Made by a program: the position numbers and the translations under genes. The notes under the pieces were generated by a model. The model did no database searches. It had not been told where the DNA came from and saw only the letters and a list, made by a program, of their open reading frames with translations. From Arcanobacterium pinnipediorum (lineage in GTDB: Bacteria > Actinomycetota > Actinomycetes > Actinomycetales > Actinomycetaceae), in the NCBI RefSeq assembly GCF_023973165.1, contig NZ_CP099547.1, positions 1,178,001 through 1,242,000 of the forward strand: a stretch of DNA of 64,000 bases, in the 5' to 3' direction. Below, in pieces: positions 1 to 8,065 of this stretch (position 1 is the stretch's first letter; each line of letters opens with the position of its first letter).

Positions 1-1
1 C

Positions 2-1720
2 CTTGCCACCGTTGATATGAGCGCACCTTTGCCAGAATATTGGAAATTCACTGACTTAACTCCTGGCGTGAGCTACCAGATCCAAGTACGTGCGCAAAAC
101 GCTGGCGGTTGGGGTGAATGGAGTCCACTGTCTGACCCTGTTCTCATTCCAGCTGATCAAGAAGCATTCAAAATGCAGATCGACGAATCTGGTTTTGGCG
201 CCTTTGTCCATCCCAACGGACACGTAGCGACGGTGAGCTGGGCACCAACGGGTAACGAACCGGAGCACGCTGTCTATCTCATTCGTATCGAATGCGTCAA
301 AGCATGCGGTGCTAACTTCAAGAGCCATATTAAGCAATACTATGCTCACGATGATCTAACCAACTGGAAGATCGAGAACCTACCCGCCGGTGTTTACCAT
401 GCCCAAATCAAGCTCATTAATGGAAATCAGTCGTCACAGACTCTGACCTCTGATGCATTTACCATTGGGAACCCCACGGAAATCGCCGATCCTCAGCTCG
501 TCGTATCACCAACTACAGATATAGATCCGGCAAAGCCCACCACGTTCACAGTCACTGGCACTGGATACCTCGGTGACGGTGCTACCCTAGGCGTTTACGT
601 GGTTATTGCAGACACCTCCGCATGGACTCCAGGTACTACTCCTGATGTCAATCGGATTAAAGACTACAAATTTTACACTCATGTTCCTGCGTCCCATATC
701 GTCAATGGTCAGTTCAGCTCCACCTTCGATGTTTCAGCACATACATTTGAGCCAGGCAAGCAGTATTTCGTTGCCACAATGGCAGCACATGCGCTGTCTG
801 TTGTGGATCGCTCCTTGGATCAACGAGTGGATCTGACACTCAAAGAAGAAGTTGCTCCGCAACCTGAGCAACCCGACGTCGTCGATCCGGATCCGGAACC
901 AGACACCGGTGATACCACACCAGACACACCAAACACCGGTGATACCACACCAGACACACCAAACACCGGCGATACCACACCAGACACGCCAAACACCGGT
1001 GATACCACACCAGACACGCCAAACACCGGCGATACCACACCAGACACGCCAAACACCGGCGATACCACACCAGACACACCAAACACCGGTGATACCACAC
1101 CAGACACGCCAAACACCGGCGATACCACACCAGACAAGCCGGAAACTGAATCCCCAGAATCTGGTGATAGTGAAAATCCAGCTGTGAGCGTCGAAGCTTT
1201 CGAAAATGGCAAGCCCGTCAATTCCTTCATTCACGGCACACCAACCGTAGTGGAATTCGTCTTCAGCAATGCTCGCGAAGGCTCGACGTGGAAGGTGGAA
1301 TTACGCTCTGATCCTATTTCACTGGGAACTGTCACAGTTAAGGACGGTCGAGCAAAGCTCACAATCAGTGCAGAAACTGCTGCTAAGTTCGTTGCCGGTA
1401 TGCACAGTTTGGAGTTTAGTGAAGTTGGCGTCGATAACCCTGCAAGCTTCAAACTTCCATGGGTGGTCAAAGCTGCCAAGACAATCACACCCGGAGTGCA
1501 GACAAACCACAAAGACGGCAAACACAACGAAAAGTCCACCACGGATAAGAACGCTGAGCAAACAAATACAACAAAAGCCGATAACACTAAGGACATGGCC
1601 ACAACTCCATCTTCAACTCTGGCACGCACTGGTGTGGAGACCATTGCACTCGCCTTGTTGAGTCTTACGTTGGTAGTTGCTGGCGTAGCTGCACGTAGTT
1701 CTCGCAAGTTCCACAGCTAA
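2..1720 (+). CDS. Cell-wall-anchored surface protein with Fn3-like domain (5' end outside window)
   Basis: The reading frame is open from base 2, so the true start lies upstream and only the C-terminal part is present. The first ~45 visible residues look like the end of a fibronectin type III domain (LTPGVSYQIQVRAQNAGG, then WSPLSDPV). More beta-rich domains follow, then seven DTTPDTPNTG repeats plus a degenerate eighth, then another globular domain. The C-terminus is a sortase signal: LARTG, a hydrophobic helix (ALALLSLTLVVAGVA) and a basic tail (RSSRKFHS). LAxTG is the motif used by class E sortases in actinobacteria. The Pro/Thr/Asp repeat probably acts as a wall-spanning stalk that displays the Fn3 part. 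The binding partner is unknown. A strong hairpin terminator follows directly. Confidence 0.88.
   Translation, partial: LATVDMSAPLPEYWKFTDLTPGVSYQIQVRAQNAGGWGEWSPLSDPVLIPADQEAFKMQIDESGFGAFVHPNGHVATVSWAPTGNEPEHAVYLIRIECVKACGANFKSHIKQYYAHDDLTNWKIENLPAGVYHAQIKLINGNQSSQTLTSDAFTIGNPTEIADPQLVVSPTTDIDPAKPTTFTVTGTGYLGDGATLGVYVVIADTSAWTPGTTPDVNRIKDYKFYTHVPASHIVNGQFSSTFDVSAHTFEPGKQYFVATMAAHALSVVDRSLDQRVDLTLKEEVAPQPEQPDVVDPDPEPDTGDTTPDTPNTGDTTPDTPNTGDTTPDTPNTGDTTPDTPNTGDTTPDTPNTGDTTPDTPNTGDTTPDTPNTGDTTPDKPETESPESGDSENPAVSVEAFENGKPVNSFIHGTPTVVEFVFSNAREGSTWKVELRSDPISLGTVTVKDGRAKLTISAETAAKFVAGMHSLEFSEVGVDNPASFKLPWVVKAAKTITPGVQTNHKDGKHNEKSTTDKNAEQTNTTKADNTKDMATTPSSTLARTGVETIALALLSLTLVVAGVAARSSRKFHS
911..1150 (+). 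repeat. Tandem 30-bp coding repeat (DTTPDTPNTG)
   Basis: There are eight consecutive 30-bp units, the last diverging after its first half. Full units differ only at synonymous sites (ACACACC or ACACGCC, CCGGT or CCGGC). That is typical of recent expansion by slippage or unequal recombination. The repeat keeps the frame, so copy-number change would alter stalk length without disrupting the protein. Confidence 0.95.
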
Positions 1721-1735
1721 TTTCGAGCTAAAAGA

Positions 1736-1767
1736 AATGTGGCCGATCCAAAACGATCGGCCACATT
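1736..1767 (+). terminator. Hairpin terminator after the surface protein gene
   Basis: A perfect 13-bp stem (AATGTGGCCGATC with its complement) encloses a 6-base loop and begins 15 bases after the stop codon. The T-rich stretch behind it is only moderate. Confidence 0.85.
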
Positions 1768-1868
1768 CTCTTGTCTCTATTGCCCCACCAGTTCAACCTT
1801 TATACGACCATTCCAAGCTATGACAAATATTTTCGCTTAATATTCCCGCCAAACGCTATGAACCAGGG

Positions 1869-1913
1869 ATCTAAAATCTTCATCGACGCAAACTATCCTT
1901 ATGTATTTTAGAT
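1869..1913. promoter_or_regulatory. Inverted repeat ATCTAAAAT...ATTTTAGAT upstream of the Crp/Fnr cassette
   Basis: Two perfect 9-bp inverted arms are separated by 27 bases and lie about 80 bases before the first gene of the cassette. The arms could be operator half-sites, but the spacing is longer than a single Crp/Fnr site. The role is unknown. The rest of 1768-1993 holds a small hairpin (ATGGGC...GCCCAT near 1950) and the ribosome binding site TAAGGAAG. Confidence 0.3.
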
Positions 1914-1993
1914 TACTGAACTGTGCACACAAGCCGCGTACTTTGAAAATGGGCATGAACGTCACGCCCATTATTTAAATAAGGAAGTTTATT

Positions 1994-2455
1994 ATGAATA
2001 CTCATACCTCTAACCACAATCCTATCTCGCCGCGACTTATCTCCTATATTACAGCTGGAGGTATCGGAGGAATTGCCGGCGGTCTCGTTTTTGGAATGAT
2101 GATGTCGATGATGGGAATGTTGCCCATGATCGCTGGGATGATCGGATCAGAATCTCCGGTCATCGGTTTCGCACTACATATGGTGATATCTGTTGCCTTC
2201 GGTCTGCTCGCTGGTGGCCTTTCGGCGTTCATACCTGCACAAACGTTGGGACAACGGATTATCTTTGCTATAGGTCTAGGAGTAGCTCTTTGGATTATCG
2301 GTCCTTTAACAACAATGCCTCTTATGATGGGCCAGCCTATCTTCCAAATTGGGCAGGTAGCAATGATGTCGCTTATGGGTCACATTATTTACGCAATGAT
2401 CACTGTATTTACAGCTAAAGCTTTTCTGCCTTATTTGGCAAGCAAGACAGCATGA
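1994..2455 (+). CDS. Small polytopic membrane protein of unknown function
   Basis: This 153-residue protein has about four hydrophobic helices, rich in Gly, Met and Ile (for example GGIGGIAGGLVFGMMMSMMG). It has a polar N-terminus and no obvious catalytic motif. A TAAGGAAG ribosome binding site precedes the ATG. The stop overlaps the possible ATG of the Crp/Fnr gene by four bases, implying translational coupling. The many methionines on the helix faces could suit metal or redox ligand handling, but that is speculation. I do not recognise a named family with certainty. Confidence 0.75.
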   Translation: MNTHTSNHNPISPRLISYITAGGIGGIAGGLVFGMMMSMMGMLPMIAGMIGSESPVIGFALHMVISVAFGLLAGGLSAFIPAQTLGQRIIFAIGLGVALWIIGPLTTMPLMMGQPIFQIGQVAMMSLMGHIIYAMITVFTAKAFLPYLASKTA

Positions 2456-3222
2456 CCTACCCTTGTAGTGTGAATAACCCACACAGCAACAGAACAAGTT
2501 CTACTTCCGAAATTAGCGATATGCATTCGCATAGTGACCAATTCCAACCATGTTTGCGTGAAGTAGATCTTTTTACCCAAATTCCGCAGGAAGAGTTAAT
2601 TGAGTTTAACCGTATCCTGCCGCGCAAAACTTTTACTGCTGGTCATATTATCTACGATCCACTTCGCCCAGAGGTAACGTTATTTATTGTCAAGACTGGC
2701 CGAGTAAGAATTTTCCAAATAAATCCCAATGGGAAAACATTCACCTTAGCAATCTATAGACCGGGTGACATTTTTGGGAATATGCCCATTATCGGGCAGT
2801 ATCTTAGCTCTAGCTATGCAGAAGCAATTGAAGAATCTACGCTATGCCAGCTCAGTATGGCTGACGTGGAATCATATTTCTTGGCAGATCTTCGTATTTC
2901 GCAAGAGCTTACTCGTATCTTGGCAAAACGCGTAACTGATTTGGAGAACCGGCTCAGTGATATGGCGCTTCGGCCTCTTGCTCAGCGCTTGGCTTCACTT
3001 CTGCTAACAACCGGACAACCGTCGTCTATCCCGTGGAAAAATCATTTGACAGTGACGATGACCCATGAACAATTAGCAAGTTTGGCTGGCTCGACCAGAG
3101 AAGCTGTCAGTAAAACTCTGGCCGACTTAGCACGTCGCGGAATGATCACCCAGAAACGTGGTTCGATTATTTTGCTCCAACCCAAACAACTTCAAATTTT
3201 TAAGGACGTTCTCGATGAATAG
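2452..3222 (+). CDS. Crp/Fnr family transcriptional regulator
   Basis: A cyclic-nucleotide-binding-type beta-roll spans about residues 35-150 (including YRPGDIFGNMPIIG), followed by a long dimer helix. A winged helix-turn-helix occupies about residues 195-250, with the recognition region HEQLASLAGSTREAVSKTL. There is no N-terminal four-cysteine set like that of Fnr, so an iron-sulphur sensor is unlikely; the effector is unknown. The ATG at 2452 overlaps the upstream stop (ATGA). An in-frame ATG at 2521 is an alternative that would trim a low-complexity N-terminus. It is probably co-transcribed with both neighbours and may autoregulate the cassette. Confidence 0.88.
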   Translation: MTYPCSVNNPHSNRTSSTSEISDMHSHSDQFQPCLREVDLFTQIPQEELIEFNRILPRKTFTAGHIIYDPLRPEVTLFIVKTGRVRIFQINPNGKTFTLAIYRPGDIFGNMPIIGQYLSSSYAEAIEESTLCQLSMADVESYFLADLRISQELTRILAKRVTDLENRLSDMALRPLAQRLASLLLTTGQPSSIPWKNHLTVTMTHEQLASLAGSTREAVSKTLADLARRGMITQKRGSIILLQPKQLQIFKDVLDE

Positions 3223-3583
3223 CACCAAACTTATTGCCGTCTACAATGCCCATGGTGGTTTCCAGGGTGAACTTACCTACCTTATGGGCAAGATTATGGG
3301 TAAAACCCAGTGCGCGTTATGCGATATTACCCATGGTTTAAATCCCTTGGGGAAAAGCTCATGGAAGCAAGCCGCATCAGCAGCCCCGCTACCTCTTGAG
3401 ACTGTTCATTTAAATGAGATGGATGCTCGTACGGCACGAGTTATGGCAACAACTAATGCTCCGGCAATTATTATGTTGAGCGACGAAGCAGACTACGAAC
3501 TGGTGAACACTGCAGAAATCGAAGAGTGCGCCAAGGACCCGCAACGTCTGCTTGACTTGATTAATTCAAAGATTAACGCTTAA
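3215..3583 (+). CDS. Conserved hypothetical protein with CALCDITHG motif
   Basis: The ATG at 3215 has an AAGGAC ribosome binding site and overlaps the stop of the regulator gene by 8 bases, so the pair is translationally coupled. The 122-residue product starts with a beta strand (KLIAVYNAHGG) and carries CALCDITHG, a CxxC motif with a nearby His. It then has KSSWK and a second half ending in a helix. CxxC plus the alpha/beta pattern could mean a thiol-redox or metal-binding role. No enzyme activity can be assigned. A strong hairpin follows immediately after the stop. Confidence 0.8.
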   Translation: MNSTKLIAVYNAHGGFQGELTYLMGKIMGKTQCALCDITHGLNPLGKSSWKQAASAAPLPLETVHLNEMDARTARVMATTNAPAIIMLSDEADYELVNTAEIEECAKDPQRLLDLINSKINA

Positions 3584-3616
3584 GGTGCCGTGGTAGGTCT
3601 TTACCACCACGGCACC
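3584..3616 (+). terminator. Terminator of the Crp/Fnr cassette
   Basis: An 11-bp perfect stem (GGTGCCGTGGT with its complement) starts one base after the TAA stop. It could also serve the converging importer operon, whose last gene ends at 3673. Confidence 0.8.
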
Positions 3617-3672
3617 AACGAAGGTATTGAAATTATCGGAGCTAATCGGCCAGATTCACGTCGATGAGCACA

Positions 3673-4437
3673 TCAGTGATTGATCAACGTGCGCACGTAC
3701 TCAGTTGTTCCGTGGTTAGCAACTTCATCTGGAGTATCGTATTGCTCGATAGCCCCGTCTTTGAGAACCAGAACCTTAGAACCAAGTTTGAGTGCCTCAG
3801 CAGTATCGTGAGTGACGAATAAACAGGTCAGTTCTTCTTGTGCGACGATGTCGACAATCTCATCTTGGAGCGATCTGCGAGTAATTTCATCGACTGCCCC
3901 AAAGGGCTCGTCCATCAACAAAATCCGCGGACGCCCAGCAATCGAGCGCGCTATCCCAACTCGCTGAGCTTGTCCACCAGATAGTTGGGCAGGCATTCGG
4001 TCCAACAGTTCCGGATCGAGACCCGCGATCTTGATGGCTCGTTCAATATCTGCTTTAATTTCTTCTTTTGAGGCACCAGAAATCTTTGGGACATAGCCGA
4101 TATTTTGCGCCACGCTTAGGTGCGGGAAAAGGACCGAACCTTGAACTGCGTAGCCGATGCTACGGCGCAATTTGACTAATTCGTTAGTAGCGGGAGCAGG
4201 GGTTGCAACTTTCGTTCCATCAACCATGATGGTCCCGCTATCTGGAGCCACGAGCCCATTGACCATTTTCAAGAGCGTAGACTTCCCACTACCGGACTCT
4301 CCCAAGATCGTCAGAAACTCTCCCTTTTTTACGGATAGCGAAAGCGATTCAATAATGGTTTTATCTCCGTAGGATTTTTTTACGTCGTCAAAACTAATCA
4401 TGATTTCGCTGCCCTCATTGGGCTGGTGTGTCGTCAT
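3673..4437 (-). CDS. ABC importer ATPase, OpuC/EgtV type
   Basis: This 254-residue ATPase drives the partner permease encoded upstream. It has Walker A GESGSGKST, the ABC signature LSGGQAQRVG, Walker B ILLMDEP, and the switch His in FVTHD. Many glycine betaine ATPases carry a C-terminal CBS pair; this one stops after the ATPase domain, as CBS-less relatives do. The ATG at 4437 overlaps the permease stop by 4 bases. An internal ATG at 4401 (start MISFDDVKKSYG) also fits the usual family beginning. The substrate is probably a quaternary amine (choline or betaine) or ergothioneine, judged from the partner. Confidence 0.9.
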   Translation of the reverse strand: MTTHQPNEGSEIMISFDDVKKSYGDKTIIESLSLSVKKGEFLTILGESGSGKSTLLKMVNGLVAPDSGTIMVDGTKVATPAPATNELVKLRRSIGYAVQGSVLFPHLSVAQNIGYVPKISGASKEEIKADIERAIKIAGLDPELLDRMPAQLSGGQAQRVGIARSIAGRPRILLMDEPFGAVDEITRRSLQDEIVDIVAQEELTCLFVTHDTAEALKLGSKVLVLKDGAIEQYDTPDEVANHGTTEYVRTLINH

Positions 4438-5978
4438 TTTGCGGTCCCTTTCGTCTGCTCTAACGTGGCAAGGAAGTCTCGAGCTACCTCAGCTGGAGTA
4501 GCTCCATTGTTCTCAACTCGAGAGTTCATTGAAATCATTGCTTCTTCGTCAATCGTTCCTTCTAGGCTCTCTAGAATCTCACGCAGTTGTGGATACATGC
4601 GTAGGACGTCACCGCGAATAACGTTCATGCAGTCATAGGCTGGGTAGAAACCGAGGTTGTCTTCCAACACCGTCAATCCAGAATCAGCCAATTCACCATC
4701 AGTTGTAAAGATCGGCATCGCCTGTATCTGCCCACTACGCATAGCTTCGTACTTCAAACCAACATCAATATCTTTGGTGCTGCCAAATTCGATACGGTAG
4801 GCTGCGGTAAGCCCGTTATATCCATCAAGCCGCTCAAAGAAATCTGGTTCCGCCCCGAAAACTAACTGGTCTGCGATAGGAGCAAGATCCGAAATAGTTT
4901 TCAGATTGTACTGCTTGGCGAGTTCATCAGGTACCGCTATACCATAGGTATTTTGGAACCCGTATGAGGTAATCCACTCCATGTCATAGTCATTTTGATA
5001 CTGCTCAACCAGCTTGGGGAAATCGGCTTGCGCGTAGTTGCTATCATGCTTTAACACTGCAGCCCATCCGGTTCCAGTGTATTCAGGGTAGATATCGAAA
5101 TCACCCTTCTCCATGCCAGGATGGATATTGGACGTGCCACCGCCTACGCCTTGAGTAATCTGCACCTTCAGGTCAGTTTCAGCCTCAATCTTTTGCTTTA
5201 AAATCTCACCGATAATGTATTGTTCCGTCATAGGTTTGGTAGCGATGTGAATAGTAGTACCACTTTGTTGAACGCCCACAACCACCACTGGCACAAGCAG
5301 AGCAGCCAAGAACGTGGTTCCTAGCGCAGAAACAGCGACCCGATTACGCTTAGCACCCGGTGCAAGAAGTTTTGCAAACAAGCCGATTAAAGCATCTGAG
5401 ACAAGCGCGAGGATAGCAATGAGTAAACTTCCTGCCACCGTCATAGCAGTGTTATTTAAGGTAATACCGCGATAGATCGCAACGCCTAGGCCACCAGCAC
5501 CAACAAAGGACGCAATACCGGCAAGCGCGATTGTCATAACAACCATATTCCGCAGTCCCGAAACAATCACGGGCAACGCTAGCGGCATCTTAATTTTCCA
5601 CAGCAGTTGCCGGCGAGTAGAGCCCATTCCGCGCGCGGCTTCCACGAGCAAAGGATCGACGTTCGTCAATCCGGTATAGGTTGCTCGAACCATGGGAAGC
5701 AAACCGTAAATGGTCAAAGCGATAATGGCGGTGGTATTGCCGATACCGGTTAGTGGAATCAAAAAACCGAGCATCGAGATCGACGGAATGGTGTAAACAA
5801 AATTTGCCGTACCCATTACGATGCCACTGGCTTGTTTACGCTCAGCAGCACCGACGCCGAGGCTGATTCCGATGATGCAGGCCATGATTATGGAGATCGA
5901 ACATATCAGGAGGTGCTGAAGGAATAGCTCGAAGAAAAACGAGTGTCTAGTCCATAATAATTGGATAATTTCACCCAC
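4434..5978 (-). CDS. Fused permease and substrate-binding protein, EgtU/OpuFB type
   Basis: In one 514-residue chain, residues ~1-215 form an OpuB-type membrane permease (EAARGMGSTRRQLLWKIKMP matches the EAA loop that contacts the ATPase). Residues ~235-510 form an OpuAC-type binding domain starting at TTIHIATKPMTEQYI. The segment QGVGGGTSNIHPGMEKGDFD followed by IYPEYTGTGW is the ligand-pocket signature of choline and ergothioneine binders. The fusion and length are as known for EgtU. The binding domain lies outside, tethered to the last helix. It is first in a two-gene operon with its ATPase. Choline, betaine and ergothioneine cannot be told apart by eye. Confidence 0.88.
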   Translation of the reverse strand: MGEIIQLLWTRHSFFFELFLQHLLICSISIIMACIIGISLGVGAAERKQASGIVMGTANFVYTIPSISMLGFLIPLTGIGNTTAIIALTIYGLLPMVRATYTGLTNVDPLLVEAARGMGSTRRQLLWKIKMPLALPVIVSGLRNMVVMTIALAGIASFVGAGGLGVAIYRGITLNNTAMTVAGSLLIAILALVSDALIGLFAKLLAPGAKRNRVAVSALGTTFLAALLVPVVVVGVQQSGTTIHIATKPMTEQYIIGEILKQKIEAETDLKVQITQGVGGGTSNIHPGMEKGDFDIYPEYTGTGWAAVLKHDSNYAQADFPKLVEQYQNDYDMEWITSYGFQNTYGIAVPDELAKQYNLKTISDLAPIADQLVFGAEPDFFERLDGYNGLTAAYRIEFGSTKDIDVGLKYEAMRSGQIQAMPIFTTDGELADSGLTVLEDNLGFYPAYDCMNVIRGDVLRMYPQLREILESLEGTIDEEAMISMNSRVENNGATPAEVARDFLATLEQTKGTAK

Positions 5979-6121
5979 GAGAGTGACCGCGCTTTCTAAA
6001 TATACCTATGATTGTCATGCCTAGATAAAGTTTAAACTATCATTGCGTAAAAACCTATGCTGCACACGATAAAAATGAGCAGACCATGTTGATCTAATCG
6101 ATTGAGCTACCCTATTGTTAA

Positions 6122-6150
6122 TTGAGTTCTTTAGTATTTTTTGGGATAAT
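6122..6150 (+). promoter_or_regulatory. Candidate promoter of the SulP transporter
   Basis: TTGAGT at 6122-6127 and GATAAT at 6145-6150 are separated by 17 bases, as in a housekeeping sigma promoter, in the 258-base divergent gap between the importer and SulP genes. The predicted leader is about 80 bases. Confidence 0.45.
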
Positions 6151-6236
6151 GTACAATGTTCTAGGCATCCGTAGTAGTCGTAGTTTGCACAGTAACCCAC
6201 TTTATTTTACGTCGCTCCGTAGCGCCTGAAAGCACC

Positions 6237-7925
6237 TTGTTTCTTAAGCTCAAAGGTCGTGATCTTTCGTTGCATTTTTCCACCGTTACTAGACATCTAC
6301 ATTCCCTACTACCTACGAAAGATGACTACCTCCACGCAAACCTCAAACACGATTTGATCGCGGGGCTAACAGTTGGCATCGTTGCCCTCCCCCTCGCCCT
6401 CGCATTCGGAGTTTCTTCCGGGGTCGGGGCAGCTGCCGGACTAGTCACAGCCATTATTGCTGGGCTCATTGCCGCTATCTTCGGTGGATCACATGTTCAA
6501 GTCTCTGGGCCAACCGGGGCAATGGTCGTCATTCTAGCCCCGATTGTTGCCGAACATGGCGCAAATTCCATCGTGCTTCTTTCTCTTATGGCTGGTGGCA
6601 TAGTTTTAGCTCTGGGCTTGTTGGGGCTCGGCCGAGCCGTTTCGCTTATTCCGTGGTCTGTAGTCGAAGGCTTTACGTTAGGAATTGCCACACTTATCGC
6701 CCTACAGCAAATACCGCTAGCGATGGGCACAAGAATTCCAGCAGGCGTCAAATCACTTCGTGGTGCGTATCTCGCCGTCGTTGACGCGAACTGGACAGTT
6801 TCGGTGTTCACTCTCGCAATTGTTGGGATAACGATGCTGATCATTATTGGTTCTTCGCGGATCTCTGCGACGTTCCCGGCCTCTTTGGTTGCAGTTATCG
6901 TCGTCTCGGTAATTACCTACATCGCAAAATTAACCATACCGACTATCGGCGCCCTTCCAGATTCACTACCTGCACCGAGATTGCCACTGATTCGTTGGGA
7001 TTTGCTCAGTGAACTTGCTCCAGCTGCATGTGCAGTTGCGCTCTTGGCTGCGATTGAATCATTACTTTCGGCCCGTGTTGCTGCTGGGATGCCTGGGCAA
7101 GGTTCTTATGCTCCTGATCGCGAACTGGTGGGTCAAGGTTTAGCTTCTATCGGATCAGGATTGTTTGGCGGAATGCCGGCAACCGGAGCCATTGCACGAA
7201 CCGCCGTCAATGTGAAATCTGGAGCAACAAGCCGATTATCTGCGGTCACCCACTCAATTCTCCTCGCTGCAATCGTGTACTTCGCAGCTGGCCTAGTCAG
7301 TCATATTCCGTTAGCTGCCTTAGCTGGAGTGTTGCTTGTTACTGCGGTACGCATGGTATCTTTCGCGACGATTCGCCAAGTTACTGGCTCAACTCGAGGA
7401 GATCGGCTTATTTTCTGGACGACGGCGTTTATCACGGTCGTTTTCGATCTTGTAGCAGCTATCGCCTTCGGCGTCGTCATTGCTATTCTTTGGGCAATGT
7501 ACCAACTATCGCGACTATCTGGTGTTGTTCAGTTGACGTTACCGGGTGAGAAAATGAAGAACGACGAACGAATCGTCTATTTCCGTCTTGATGGTTCGAT
7601 GTTCTTTGGCGCTGCTGAGCGCATTGTCACCGAATTAGCTACGGTGCCTCAATCTGTTGAAGTCGTTATTTTATCTATGTCTCACGTTGGGATTTTAGAT
7701 GCTTCTGGAGCTAAGCACCTCGCTGAGGTGGTTATCGAGCTGAACCGACGCGGTATTACGACGATGATCAAGGGCTTACGTCCAGAGCACGTACGGGCGG
7801 CACAGAATGTGGGTGTGATTACTTCGCTTACGTCTCCGGAATATTTATTTGACTCTATAGATGATGCCACTGAGGCTGCACGTGAGCTTATTGCACAACA
7901 CGTTGCTGCAGAACAGGGTTCTTGA
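6237..7925 (+). CDS. SulP family anion transporter with STAS domain
   Basis: A SulP/SLC26 transporter for sulfate, bicarbonate or another anion. The core starts with HDLIAGLTVGIVALPLALAF and runs through 10-14 membrane segments to about residue 430 (GGMPATGAIARTAVNVKSGA is the family signature after the mid-protein helices). A cytoplasmic STAS domain spans ~445-550, with the conserved loop GILDASGAKHL. The longest frame begins with a TTG at 6237 that has no clear ribosome binding site, so the true start may be an internal codon before HDLIAG. Full-length family members are about this size. The substrate cannot be told from sequence; an actinobacterial bicarbonate or sulfate role is plausible. 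Confidence 0.9.
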   Translation: MFLKLKGRDLSLHFSTVTRHLHSLLPTKDDYLHANLKHDLIAGLTVGIVALPLALAFGVSSGVGAAAGLVTAIIAGLIAAIFGGSHVQVSGPTGAMVVILAPIVAEHGANSIVLLSLMAGGIVLALGLLGLGRAVSLIPWSVVEGFTLGIATLIALQQIPLAMGTRIPAGVKSLRGAYLAVVDANWTVSVFTLAIVGITMLIIIGSSRISATFPASLVAVIVVSVITYIAKLTIPTIGALPDSLPAPRLPLIRWDLLSELAPAACAVALLAAIESLLSARVAAGMPGQGSYAPDRELVGQGLASIGSGLFGGMPATGAIARTAVNVKSGATSRLSAVTHSILLAAIVYFAAGLVSHIPLAALAGVLLVTAVRMVSFATIRQVTGSTRGDRLIFWTTAFITVVFDLVAAIAFGVVIAILWAMYQLSRLSGVVQLTLPGEKMKNDERIVYFRLDGSMFFGAAERIVTELATVPQSVEVVILSMSHVGILDASGAKHLAEVVIELNRRGITTMIKGLRPEHVRAAQNVGVITSLTSPEYLFDSIDDATEAARELIAQHVAAEQGS

Positions 7926-8065
7926 GAAGAGTTTGTGTTCCGTTGCTCATGTCTGCTAACTCACGCTAAATCCGTATCGCGCACATTAATGCGGAAAAAC
8001 GTTGGTTGGTCTGCTATTGCAGCGCAAAGGCTCATCGTCGTGGGAGCCAACGACACCGTGGGTAG

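Noticed and set aside
734-1234. Long minus-strand and alternate-frame open frames across the surface-protein repeat
   Set aside because: They are mirror images of the 30-bp repeat (Trp/Cys/Val-rich or Thr/Pro-rich), have no start signals, and arise because the repeat lacks stops in other frames.
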